Assembly (NCBI RefSeq): GCF_002222055.1
Contig: NZ_MUGS01000002.1
Coordinates: 412,009 to 476,008 of the forward strand
Direction of reading: 5' to 3'
DNA: 64,000 nucleotides
DNA from: Flavobacterium araucananum
GTDB lineage: Bacteria > Bacteroidota > Bacteroidia > Flavobacteriales > Flavobacteriaceae
Each line of letters opens with the position of its first letter. Within the stretch, counting starts at the first letter, position 1. Of the stretch, positions 35,470-44,850 are shown piece after piece. Under the pieces are notes generated by a model. That model searched no databases and was not told where the DNA came from. It saw only the letters and a list, made by a program, of their open reading frames with translations. The translations under genes and the position numbers were made by a program.

Positions 35470-36216
35470 TTAAAATTCAAATTTATTATAAACATATTTT
35501 TCAAACCATTGAGGAATTGATACAGTATGAAACTTGAATGCAGTTCCTTGATAAATTTCAGCTAATAATTCATAATTATTTCCTGAATTGTCAAAAATAT
35601 AAGCTCTGTGTACAAGTCTAATAGCATCACTTAAATTATCAAGAGTTTTAAAATAACGCTTTTTTATTTTTTCTTCATTAACATCATGTCCGTCTTTTAA
35701 AACTCTGTTTTTTACTCTCTCAATGTTTTTCTCAAAATCATCAGTACATATAAAATAAAGATATGTCCTGTAGCCTAATTTGTTAGCCTGAATGATTTCG
35801 TCTAATTTGTGACGATCGCTCATTACAGTTTCATAAGTAAAATCTTTTTTTTCTGAAAGCAAAGAATATCTTATAAATGAAGCTGCAAAAGCAGCTTCAT
35901 AACTGTTGGTGTTTACTAGATTGTTAACAATGAAATTATCTTTTACCCTTATATCAATTGTATAGTTCTCACTTATGGCTTTTTTAATAAGTGAAATACT
36001 GGAAGGTAATTTTTTAAAACCCTCTAAATTTGATGTGTCAATTTTTAAATTAAAATCTGTTAAATCAACAAAACCAATTGTTTGTAGCTGCTTCTCAATT
36101 AAATCTGCATTAACAAAAATTCCGGAAATATATTTTTTGCTAATAGCATCATAAAGAGAACTTTTTCCGGAACCATTTGGACCTGCATATATGCGTGCTC
36201 TATTTGGACTTGGCAT
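35470..36216 (-). CDS. Zeta-toxin-like P-loop kinase
   Basis: 248 residues. Walker A GPNGSGKSS (residues 12-20) is followed by FVNADLIEKQL, with the conserved Asp of zeta toxins and related P-loop kinases. FTYETVMSDRHKLD and YLYFICTDDFEKNIERVKNRVLKDGHDV supply the expected downstream sites, and a late FDNSG segment fits. Zeta toxins phosphorylate UDP-N-acetylglucosamine. Whether this enzyme does is unknown. It overlaps the small upstream gene by 17 nt, the usual toxin-antitoxin layout, with the small gene first. Confidence 0.75.
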   Translation of the reverse strand: MPSPNRARIYAGPNGSGKSSLYDAISKKYISGIFVNADLIEKQLQTIGFVDLTDFNLKIDTSNLEGFKKLPSSISLIKKAISENYTIDIRVKDNFIVNNLVNTNSYEAAFAASFIRYSLLSEKKDFTYETVMSDRHKLDEIIQANKLGYRTYLYFICTDDFEKNIERVKNRVLKDGHDVNEEKIKKRYFKTLDNLSDAIRLVHRAYIFDNSGNNYELLAEIYQGTAFKFHTVSIPQWFEKYVYNKFEF

Positions 36217-36445
36217 ACAGAATTGTTCCTTTTTTAATGTTTAAAGGTTTTCTGGGAGCAATTGGTTTTACGAAAACAACATTTCCATTTCCCTCTTGTC
36301 TGTAAACTTTGTCTCCTTTTGTAAACGTAAAAGATAGTCCTAAAATTTTATTTTCACGAATAGCTTTTTGAGCCGCTTTTTTACCAGCAGCAATAAGGCT
36401 TGAAGTTTCTTTAACGCCTCTGAAAATTATTTTTTTGCTTTCCAT
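36200..36445 (-). CDS. Small partner (candidate antitoxin) of the zeta-like kinase
   Basis: 81 residues, basic (IAAGKKAAQKAIRENKILGL, then PRKPLNIKKG). Its 3' end overlaps the kinase start by 17 nt in another frame. It is not a recognisable epsilon antitoxin. Small genes of this kind recur before zeta-like ATPases in Bacteroidota, so an antitoxin role is likely but unproven. The beta-type segments GLSFTFTKGDKVYRQ and VVFVKPIAP suggest a small folded domain rather than a DNA-binding protein. Confidence 0.6.
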   Translation of the reverse strand: MESKKIIFRGVKETSSLIAAGKKAAQKAIRENKILGLSFTFTKGDKVYRQEGNGNVVFVKPIAPRKPLNIKKGTILYAKSK

Positions 36446-36668
36446 TATTAAAAAATTATATTATACAAATATATGATTTTTAAGGCATTTCCCCTTCTAA
36501 ATATCCAAATTAAAATAATTTCAAATACCGAATTTTCCTCTTAAAACATTGAGAAAAATACTTTATATTTACTACAATAATTGGCATATCACTTGTTATG
36601 CCTTTTAACTGTAAAAAGTTAAAACGTTCTGTAGATTTTAATTTGTAACCTTATAACTCTAAATAAAA

Positions 36669-39600
36669 GTGAAAGCAAAAGGATTAGTTCTCGTGTTTTG
36701 TGTGTTTTTTATTTTTCAATCTTGCGGTAGAAAATCAGCTGCCGATTTTAATTCCGATTTTTCATTATTTAAAGAGTATATCGTCAGTTTTACGGGAGGA
36801 ATCGTCTCTTCGGAATCTGACATTCGGGTAGTTTTGGCTTTCGATAAAAAAGACTGGAAAGTCAATCAGGTTTTAGACAGCGATTTGTTAAACATTTCGC
36901 CAAGTGTAGACGGAAAAGTGGTAGCGCTCTCCAGCAATACACTTGCTTTTATTCCTGAAAAAAAGTTAAAACCGGGAACAGAATATCAGGTTACTTTAAA
37001 CCTGGATAAACTTATTGCAATTCCGAAAGAGAAAGAAGCAGTACTTTCGAAATTCAACTTTACGGTAAAAACAATCAAGCAGGATTTTACTATAAATACG
37101 AACGATATTCAGTCGTATAGTAAAGAATACCAATATTTAAATTGTGTTTTAAAAACAGCTGATAATATTGATATTGAAACAGCTATAAAATTAGTTTCGG
37201 CCAATCAAAAAGGCAATAATCTTAAAATTAAATTCGAAAAGAAATCCGGTTCCGGTAAAGAATTTAATTTTATAATTGACAGTATTCAGCGTTATTCTGA
37301 GGCAACAAATCTTGAAATAGCGTATGACGGCAGTGATTTTGATATTGACCAGAAAGGACAATTAGATTATCCTATTTCGAGCATTAACGAATTTAAGATT
37401 CTAAAAGTAGACGTTCCCGAAGGAAGCAATCAGTCCGTTCTAATCAACTTTTCAGAACCATTAGAAAAAGGGCAGGATTTTAAGGGATTGGTTTCGATTC
37501 AGAACACGAATAATTTAAAATTTTCGACACAGGGAAATGTGCTTAAAGTTTATTTTAGTAATGAAAAGGCAGTCAAAAAAGAAATTCCTGTTCCGGTTGT
37601 TGTAGAAGAACCGGTAGCTGTTGCAACGGATTCTACAGTGGTTGTAGTTGACTCTGCGGCTGTAGCAGTAGATTCTGCCTCAAGTGAGGTAGTCGAAGTT
37701 GTTGAGGACGAAACACCGGAACCGGTTATAACCGGCGAACTGTTATTAGAAGTTTTTCAGGGAATCGAAAGTCAGTACGGAAAAAAAATGGACTCGAATT
37801 ATACCGAGAAAATTACTTTTGACCAAATAAAACCAAGTGTCCGCTTTATTAAAAATGGAACTATTCTGCCAAGTTCAAATAATTTAAAATTGAATTTCGA
37901 AGCTGTAAACTTAAGTGCTGTAGACGTAAAAGTGTATAAGATTTACAAAAATAATATTCTGCAATTTCTTCAGTATAACGAATTAAACGGAAGTCAGAAT
38001 CTTAAAAAAGTAGCACAACCTATTGCAAAAACGACCCTCAAGCTTAATGAAAGCGGCTTAATAACCCCAAGTAAATGGAATACGTTTGCCCTGGATTTAT
38101 CTAAGATAATTACGCCGGAACCGGGAGCGATTTATAGAGTAGAATTTGTGTATAAAAAGAAATATTCTTTGTATAAATGCGAAACGGCCGAAACAGATGA
38201 GAACGATCAAGATGACGAAGAGGTAGACGAGAATGATGTCAACTACAGTGGAAACGCTTACGATGATTATGGAGATTATGAAGATTATGACTGGAGAGAA
38301 AGAGAAAATCCTTGTACAAACTCGTATTACTATAATGCCAAAATAGGAACAAATATTTTAGCGACAGATTTAGGTGTTATTGCCAAAAGAGGAGAGAACA
38401 AATCGTACCTGTTTGCTGTAAATAATATCGTTACGACAGAACCGATTTCAAACGCAAGAGTTGATTTGTACACTTTTCAGCAGCAAAAAATAACTACAGG
38501 AACAACAAGTAGTGAAGGAATTGCATCCTTTCAGCTGGATAAATTTGCCTATTTTGCTATTGTTACATTAGGAGATCAGTCGACTTATGTAAAACTCGAC
38601 GATGGGCTTTCTTTGTCTGTTAGTAATTTTGATGTTGCCGGTGAGACTTTACAAAAAGGATTAAAAGGCTTTATTTACGGAGAACGTGGCGTTTGGCGTC
38701 CCGGAGATAATTTGTATTTGTCGTTTATCCTTAATGATGCATCAAATAAATTGCCAAAATCACATCCTATAAAATTCAGACTGAATGACCCTAATGGCAA
38801 AACAACGTATCAGACGATTCAGAAAACGAACGAGTTAAATCATTATTCTTTTGTGGTTCCAACAAGTGCAGAGGCACCAACAGGAAATTGGGAAGCCATG
38901 ATAAGTGTTGGTGGTGCTAAGTTTTATAAAAGTATCAAAATTGAAACCATCAAGCCAAATCGTTTAAAAATAAAGAATAATTTCTCGAGAAAAACACTTT
39001 CGTCGTCTTATCCCAACACGAGTAATCTTGAAGTTACATGGCTTCACGGAGCAATTGCGAAAAACCTGAATGTAGAAATGCAGGCTAAATTTTCGCAACA
39101 AACGACTACTTTCAAAGGATATGAGAAATTTGCTTTTGATGATTTAGTGCGTAAATTCAGCACAGAAGAAATTAATATTTTCTCCGGAAAATTAAATGAA
39201 AACGGAAAAGCTTCTGTAAATATCGAACCCAAATTACAAGGTCAGGCACCGGGAATGCTTCGTGCCTCATTTATTACAAAAGTATATGAAGAAGGAGGAG
39301 ATTTTAGCACAGATGTTATCTCGACCACTTATTCGCCTTATAAAACTTATGTAGGGATAAAATCTCCAGAACCAAACAAATACGGAATGCTGGAAACCAG
39401 AACCAATAATCGTTTTGATATTGTTACCGTTGATGAAAACGGAAGGCCAAAAGCAGTAAGAAATCTGGAGGTAAAAGTATTTAAAGTAGATTGGCGTTGG
39501 TGGTGGGATGCTTCGAGTGATAATTTATCAAATTATAATTCATCAGATGCAACTACTTCATACAAAACATACGTAGTTAATACCGATTCGAGCGGAAAAG

Positions 39601-42347
39601 GAAGTATTCAGTTATCGTTGACTGATGAAGAATGGGGACGCTATTTAATTCGTGTTTCTGATGGAACAGATGGTCATGCAACTGCATTAACCGTAAATAT
39701 CGATTGGCCAATTTGGTCCGGAAAAACTCGTAACAGAGATGCTTCTACAGCCAATATGTTAGTATTTTCGACCGATAAGAAAAATTATGCAGTGGGCGAA
39801 AAAGCACAGATATCTTTTCCTTCCAGTGAAGGTGGCCGCGCTTTGATATCTATAGAAAATGGTTCAAAAGTAGTGCAGACACTTTGGGCAAAAACAAAAC
39901 AAGGAGAAACCAAAGTAGAAATTCCTATTACAGCTGCAATGGCTCCAAATGTGTATTTTAATATAACATTACTACAACCACATGCTTCAACCAAAAACGA
40001 TTCGCCTATTCGTATGTATGGTATTGTGCCAATTGAAGTTGTAGATAAAAACACGATATTGGCGCCTACACTTTCAATGCCGGATGTTCTAAAACCGGAG
40101 CAGACATTTACTGTAAAAGTAGGAGAGAAAACAGGCAAAGAAATGACGTATACCATTGCAGTGGTAGATGAAGGTTTACTGGATCTAACCCGTTTTAAAA
40201 CCCCAAATGCATGGGATAGTTTTTATGTTCGTGAAGCTTTGGGCGTAAAAACCTGGGATATTTATGATGATGTAATTGGAGCTTATGGCGGAAAAATAAA
40301 TCAGATTTTCAGTATTGGTGGAGATCAGGATTTAGGTGGCGGAAAAGCTAAAAAAGCCAATCGTTTTAAACCTGTAGTATTGTATTACGGACCGTTTAAA
40401 TTAGAAAAAGGACAAACAAAAACACATCAGTTAAAATTGCCTAAATATATAGGTTCAGTTCGAACAATGGTAGTTGCCGGTGATGCAAATACAAGTGCTT
40501 ACGGAAGTGTCGAAAAAGCAACTCCGGTTCGTAGCCCTTTGATGGTTCTGGCTTCGTTGCCAAGAAAGATTTCGCCTTCAGAAAAAGTAACACTTCCGGT
40601 AACGGTTTTTGCAACTGAAAATAAGATTAAAAACGTTTCTATTCAAATCAAAACAAGCGCCGGACTAAAGGTTGTGGGGAGCGCAACGCAAAGATTGAGT
40701 TTTGCACAGCCTGACGAAAAAATGGCATATTTTAATCTGGTAGTTGGTTCTGCAACCGGAATTGCAAAAGTTCAGGTTATTGCGACATCAGGAAGTGAGA
40801 AATCAGTTTATGATGTAGAGATCGATATGACCAATCCTAATCCCGTAACAAGTACCTATACGGATATTATTTTACCACCAAACAGTACCAAGACAATTTC
40901 ATGGCAAACCTTTGGAGTATCCGGAACAAACAAAGCAAGACTGGAAGTTTCGTCTATGCCAACCATTAATTTAAATGGCAGGTTGCAATTTCTTATTCAA
41001 TACCCGCATGGATGTGTAGAGCAAACCACTTCGTCTGTTTTTCCACAGTTGTTTTTGAATGATGTTGTCGATTTAGATGCAACACGAAAAGGACTGATCC
41101 AAAAAAATATTACGGCAGGAATTACCAGATTAGGAAGTTTTCAATTGTCAAACGGAGGATTGTCATACTGGCAAGGAAACACAATCGCTGATGATTGGGG
41201 AACTTCATACGCAGGACATTTCCTGATCGAGGCAGAGAAAAAAGGATATGTTTTGCCTATTAATTTCAAATCAAAATGGATTTCGTATCAACAAAAAGAG
41301 GCAAAACAGTGGCGTTTTGAACCTAAATACGGCAACGATCTGGCGCAGGCTTATAGATTGTATACATTGGCTTTGGCCGGTAATGCAGATTTATCATCCA
41401 TGAACAGATTGAGGGAAACAAAAGGAATTTCGAACGAAAGTAATCTGCGTTTGGCAGCAGCCTATGTTCTTGCAGGTCAGAAATCAGCAGGACAAAATTT
41501 ACTATTGCGTACGAGTATTGATGCTGAATCCAGCGATTACAACTATTACTATTATGGTTCAGGTACAAGAAACAGAGCAATGGCCTTAGAAACAATGTTG
41601 CTCTTGGGACAAAAACAAAAGGCATTTACAATGGCATCAAAACTAGCCAAAGAAATGTCAAACAACGAGTGGATGAGTACGCAAACGACTGCTTATTGTT
41701 TGTATGCTATGTCTAAATTTGCCGTGAGCAATGGTCCTAAAGGAATTAATATCCAGTTTAGTAAAAACGGAAAAGGAGAAACAATAAGCACTCAAAAAAC
41801 AATTGCAGACAGAAGTCTGGTGGTTCAGACAGGTGCAAATAGTGTTGTTTTGAAAAATATTAAAAACAATACAATTTATGTTCGTGTTTTAAATACCGGA
41901 ATATTGCCAATTGGACAAGAAAATGTGATTGAGAGTGATGTTTCGGCTGCTATTGTCTTCAAAAATAGAAAAGGAGGAACTATAAATGTTTCGAAAATAA
42001 GCCAGGGAACCGAGTTTATTGCTGAGGTTACCATTAAAAACCAAAGAAACGAAAGTGTTCAAAATGTCGCCCTATCACAAATTCTACCTTCGGGATTTGA
42101 AATTGTAAACACTCGTTTTACGGATTATGGTGATGCCACAAATAATATAGCCGATTATATTGACATTCGTGACGACAGGACCAATTTCTATTTTGGAATG
42201 AAAGCGAGAGAAACTAAAGTCTTTAGAATCTTACTAAATGCATCTTATTTAGGTAATTATTATTTGCCTGGATTGCAATGCGAAGCAATGTATGATAATA
42301 CATTTCTTGCCAGAACAAAAGGATTCTGGGTTGAGGTGGTGAAATAA
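36669..42347 (+). CDS. Bacterial alpha-2-macroglobulin family lipoprotein with thioester motif
   Basis: 1892 residues, GTG start. The signal peptide ends at lipobox Cys19 (FIFQSC). Macroglobulin MG domains fill the first two-thirds, with KGLKGFIYGERGVWRPGD typical of the family. A low-complexity Val/Glu/Asp insert lies near residues 300-360, and an acidic Tyr/Asp-rich loop near 510-545. The thioester CVEQ motif is at Cys1449-Gln1452 in YPHGCVEQTTSS, followed by the alpha/alpha toroid domain. It is expected in the periplasm, trapping attacking proteases. pbpC follows 127 nt downstream, the standard partner in many bacteria. Confidence 0.9.
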   Translation: MKAKGLVLVFCVFFIFQSCGRKSAADFNSDFSLFKEYIVSFTGGIVSSESDIRVVLAFDKKDWKVNQVLDSDLLNISPSVDGKVVALSSNTLAFIPEKKLKPGTEYQVTLNLDKLIAIPKEKEAVLSKFNFTVKTIKQDFTINTNDIQSYSKEYQYLNCVLKTADNIDIETAIKLVSANQKGNNLKIKFEKKSGSGKEFNFIIDSIQRYSEATNLEIAYDGSDFDIDQKGQLDYPISSINEFKILKVDVPEGSNQSVLINFSEPLEKGQDFKGLVSIQNTNNLKFSTQGNVLKVYFSNEKAVKKEIPVPVVVEEPVAVATDSTVVVVDSAAVAVDSASSEVVEVVEDETPEPVITGELLLEVFQGIESQYGKKMDSNYTEKITFDQIKPSVRFIKNGTILPSSNNLKLNFEAVNLSAVDVKVYKIYKNNILQFLQYNELNGSQNLKKVAQPIAKTTLKLNESGLITPSKWNTFALDLSKIITPEPGAIYRVEFVYKKKYSLYKCETAETDENDQDDEEVDENDVNYSGNAYDDYGDYEDYDWRERENPCTNSYYYNAKIGTNILATDLGVIAKRGENKSYLFAVNNIVTTEPISNARVDLYTFQQQKITTGTTSSEGIASFQLDKFAYFAIVTLGDQSTYVKLDDGLSLSVSNFDVAGETLQKGLKGFIYGERGVWRPGDNLYLSFILNDASNKLPKSHPIKFRLNDPNGKTTYQTIQKTNELNHYSFVVPTSAEAPTGNWEAMISVGGAKFYKSIKIETIKPNRLKIKNNFSRKTLSSSYPNTSNLEVTWLHGAIAKNLNVEMQAKFSQQTTTFKGYEKFAFDDLVRKFSTEEINIFSGKLNENGKASVNIEPKLQGQAPGMLRASFITKVYEEGGDFSTDVISTTYSPYKTYVGIKSPEPNKYGMLETRTNNRFDIVTVDENGRPKAVRNLEVKVFKVDWRWWWDASSDNLSNYNSSDATTSYKTYVVNTDSSGKGSIQLSLTDEEWGRYLIRVSDGTDGHATALTVNIDWPIWSGKTRNRDASTANMLVFSTDKKNYAVGEKAQISFPSSEGGRALISIENGSKVVQTLWAKTKQGETKVEIPITAAMAPNVYFNITLLQPHASTKNDSPIRMYGIVPIEVVDKNTILAPTLSMPDVLKPEQTFTVKVGEKTGKEMTYTIAVVDEGLLDLTRFKTPNAWDSFYVREALGVKTWDIYDDVIGAYGGKINQIFSIGGDQDLGGGKAKKANRFKPVVLYYGPFKLEKGQTKTHQLKLPKYIGSVRTMVVAGDANTSAYGSVEKATPVRSPLMVLASLPRKISPSEKVTLPVTVFATENKIKNVSIQIKTSAGLKVVGSATQRLSFAQPDEKMAYFNLVVGSATGIAKVQVIATSGSEKSVYDVEIDMTNPNPVTSTYTDIILPPNSTKTISWQTFGVSGTNKARLEVSSMPTINLNGRLQFLIQYPHGCVEQTTSSVFPQLFLNDVVDLDATRKGLIQKNITAGITRLGSFQLSNGGLSYWQGNTIADDWGTSYAGHFLIEAEKKGYVLPINFKSKWISYQQKEAKQWRFEPKYGNDLAQAYRLYTLALAGNADLSSMNRLRETKGISNESNLRLAAAYVLAGQKSAGQNLLLRTSIDAESSDYNYYYYGSGTRNRAMALETMLLLGQKQKAFTMASKLAKEMSNNEWMSTQTTAYCLYAMSKFAVSNGPKGINIQFSKNGKGETISTQKTIADRSLVVQTGANSVVLKNIKNNTIYVRVLNTGILPIGQENVIESDVSAAIVFKNRKGGTINVSKISQGTEFIAEVTIKNQRNESVQNVALSQILPSGFEIVNTRFTDYGDATNNIADYIDIRDDRTNFYFGMKARETKVFRILLNASYLGNYYLPGLQCEAMYDNTFLARTKGFWVEVVK

Positions 42348-42356
42348 AGTTTTTTA

Positions 42357-42417
42357 GCCACAGATTACACAGATTAGCACAGATTTTAAAATCTTTTTTA
42401 ATCCTTTAATCTGTGGC
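42357..42417. repeat. Inverted-repeat element GCCACAGATTA...TAATCTGTGGC
   Basis: 11-bp perfect arms at 42357-42367 and 42407-42417. Inner copies of ACAGATTA give a direct-repeat look. It resembles in design the element at 45756. Confidence 0.65.
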
Positions 42418-42432
42418 AAAAATTTTTGCGAA

Positions 42433-42468
42433 CTTAGCGAATAACTTAGCGCCTTTGCGGTAAAATAA
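42433..42468 (+). repeat. 8-bp-period CTTAG array before pbpC
   Basis: CTTAGCGA, a 4-nt gap ATAA, then CTTAGCGC, CTTTGCGG, TAAAATAA, with the TTG start of pbpC 6 nt later at 42475. Confidence 0.55.
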
Positions 42469-42474
42469 TCAGCA

Positions 42475-44850
42475 TTGAAAAATAAATTAATAGCGTTCTC
42501 ACAACGCATTATAAATTGGATAAAAAATAATAAAATAAAATCAGCAATTGCATTTCTGCTCTTGCTGATTTATTATTTCTCTATACCCCGAACTTTGTTT
42601 AAGGAACCATATTCTACCGTTATTGAGAGTAAAGAAGGAGAATTATTAGGTGCTAAAATTGCTCGTGACGGACAATGGCGTTTTCCGGAACAAGACAGCG
42701 TTCCGGAGAAATTTAAAAAGTGTATTGTTTACTTTGAAGATGAATATTTTTATAAACATCCCGGTTTTAATCCTGTTGCAATGGTAAATGCTATCAAGCA
42801 AAACAGGAAAGCCGGAAAAGTAGTGAGAGGTGGCAGTACATTGACACAACAAGTAATTCGCTTATCCAGAAAAGGAAAAGAAAGAACGTACTTTGAGAAA
42901 TTTATCGAAATTATTCTGGCAACACGATTAGAATTAGGGTATTCTAAAAATAGAATTCTGGAGTTGTATGCAGCTCATGCCCCTTTTGGAGGAAATGTTG
43001 TAGGGCTTGAAATGGCTTCGTGGCGTTATTTTGGAGTACAATCCAATCAACTATCCTGGGCAGAGAGTGCTACACTGGCAGTTTTGCCTAATGCTCCCAG
43101 TTTAATTTATCCGGGTAAAAATCAGATAAAATTGCGCAATAAACGCAATAGGCTTTTATTAAAACTTCATCAGGAAAAAATCATTGATCAGCAAACCTAC
43201 GAACTCGCTATTGAAGAGCCATTGCCTCAAAAACCGTATGATCTGCCTCAGATTGCACCTCACTTATTACAACGTGTAGCTAAAGATCAGGAAGGAACCC
43301 GTATAAAAACGACTCTTGACTATGCTTTGCAGAACAGGGTGAATCAAATTGCCAGATACTATTACAATCAATACAAGCAAAATGAGGTAAATAATTTAGC
43401 GATTTTGGTCATTGATGTTTCGAATCGCAATGTGATGAGTTATGTGGGCAATGCTCCAACAGATAAAGACCATCAGAAAGATGTTGATATTATAGATGCA
43501 CCAAGAAGTACAGGAAGCATTTTGAAGCCTCTGTTATATGCCGGAATGTTAGATGATGGCGAGTTATTGCCAAACACTTTAGTAGCAGATATCCCAACGC
43601 AAATTGCAGGTTATACCCCTCAAAATTTTAATTTAACTTTTGACGGAGCTGTTCCTGCACATCGGGCTTTGTCGAGATCGCTCAATATTCCGGCGGTTTT
43701 GATGTTGCAGGATTTTGGCGTGAATAAATTTTATGAAGAATTGCAAAAATTCAAATTAAGAGATATCAATAAAACACCGGATCATTATGGATTATCGCTC
43801 ATTTTGGGTGGTGCCGAAAGTAACTTATGGGATTTGTGCAGAACGTATGCGGGATTGTCGTCAACAGTAAATTATTACACAAAAAATCAAGGCAAATACA
43901 GGACTAAAGAATTTACAGAGCTAAATTATAAGAACGATTTTGAGCCTGATTTTGGTTCAGAAACAGATCAGAAGAACATAATAGGTGCCGGATCGATTTG
44001 GTTAACGTATAACGCAATGGAAGAAGTAAACAGGCCGGAAGGAGATGAAGCCTGGAAGTTTTATGACAGCTCGCTGAAAATTGCCTGGAAAACCGGAACC
44101 AGTTTTGGGAACAGAGATGCGTGGGCAATAGGAACAAACTCGAAATATGTAGTAGGAATTTGGGTAGGGAATGCTACGGGAGAAGGAAGGCCAACGCTGA
44201 CAGGAGTTACAAGCGCTGCACCCATTTTGTTTGATGTTTTTAATTTATTACCACGACAAAGATGGTTTCAGACTCCTTATAAAGATCTGGATCAAGTCGA
44301 GGTTTGCCGTTTAAGTGGGTATTTGGCAAAAGAGGGTTGTCCTCAAATAAAGCAGTGGGTTCCTAAAAAAGGAAAGTCGACTGTAGTTTGTCCATATCAT
44401 AAAACGATTCATTTAGATAAAGCCGAAAAATTTCAGGTCAATAGCAGTTGCGAGAGTATTGATAATATAATAACTAAAAATTGGTTTGTTTTGCCTCCGG
44501 TAATGGCATGGTATTATAAAAGTCAACACATTGAGTATTTGCCTTTGCCACCGTTTAAAGAAGGTTGTCAGGGAACTCAAACCACCACTATGGATTTTAT
44601 TTACCCAAAAACAAATAGTAAAATATACTTAACAAAGAATTTTAACAGCGAAGTTCAGCCTGTGATCCTTAAAGTAGCCTATTCTGAAAGAGATAAAGAA
44701 TTGTTTTGGTATGTTGATAATGTTTATAAAGCGACTACAAAAACATTTCATGAATTGCCCATTACGCCAACTTCAGGAATACATTATATCACGGTTGTAG
44801 ATGCTTTTGGGAATGAAATTAGAAGAAAAATTGAAATTGTAAGGGAATAG
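42475..44850 (+). CDS. pbpC: Penicillin-binding protein 1C
   Basis: 791 residues, TTG start. A membrane anchor lies near residues 23-40 (AIAFLLLLIYYFS). The GT51 glycosyltransferase domain includes EDEYFYKHPGFNP and RGGSTLTQQVIR. The transpeptidase domain has Ser348-I-L-K351 and the KTGTS box at 539-543. The C-terminal BiPBP_C domain (from about residue 690) ends the protein. It polymerises and crosslinks peptidoglycan. Pairing with alpha-2-macroglobulin suggests repair and defence in the same envelope damage response. It abuts a convergent gene with no terminator between. Confidence 0.93.
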   Translation: MKNKLIAFSQRIINWIKNNKIKSAIAFLLLLIYYFSIPRTLFKEPYSTVIESKEGELLGAKIARDGQWRFPEQDSVPEKFKKCIVYFEDEYFYKHPGFNPVAMVNAIKQNRKAGKVVRGGSTLTQQVIRLSRKGKERTYFEKFIEIILATRLELGYSKNRILELYAAHAPFGGNVVGLEMASWRYFGVQSNQLSWAESATLAVLPNAPSLIYPGKNQIKLRNKRNRLLLKLHQEKIIDQQTYELAIEEPLPQKPYDLPQIAPHLLQRVAKDQEGTRIKTTLDYALQNRVNQIARYYYNQYKQNEVNNLAILVIDVSNRNVMSYVGNAPTDKDHQKDVDIIDAPRSTGSILKPLLYAGMLDDGELLPNTLVADIPTQIAGYTPQNFNLTFDGAVPAHRALSRSLNIPAVLMLQDFGVNKFYEELQKFKLRDINKTPDHYGLSLILGGAESNLWDLCRTYAGLSSTVNYYTKNQGKYRTKEFTELNYKNDFEPDFGSETDQKNIIGAGSIWLTYNAMEEVNRPEGDEAWKFYDSSLKIAWKTGTSFGNRDAWAIGTNSKYVVGIWVGNATGEGRPTLTGVTSAAPILFDVFNLLPRQRWFQTPYKDLDQVEVCRLSGYLAKEGCPQIKQWVPKKGKSTVVCPYHKTIHLDKAEKFQVNSSCESIDNIITKNWFVLPPVMAWYYKSQHIEYLPLPPFKEGCQGTQTTTMDFIYPKTNSKIYLTKNFNSEVQPVILKVAYSERDKELFWYVDNVYKATTKTFHELPITPTSGIHYITVVDAFGNEIRRKIEIVRE

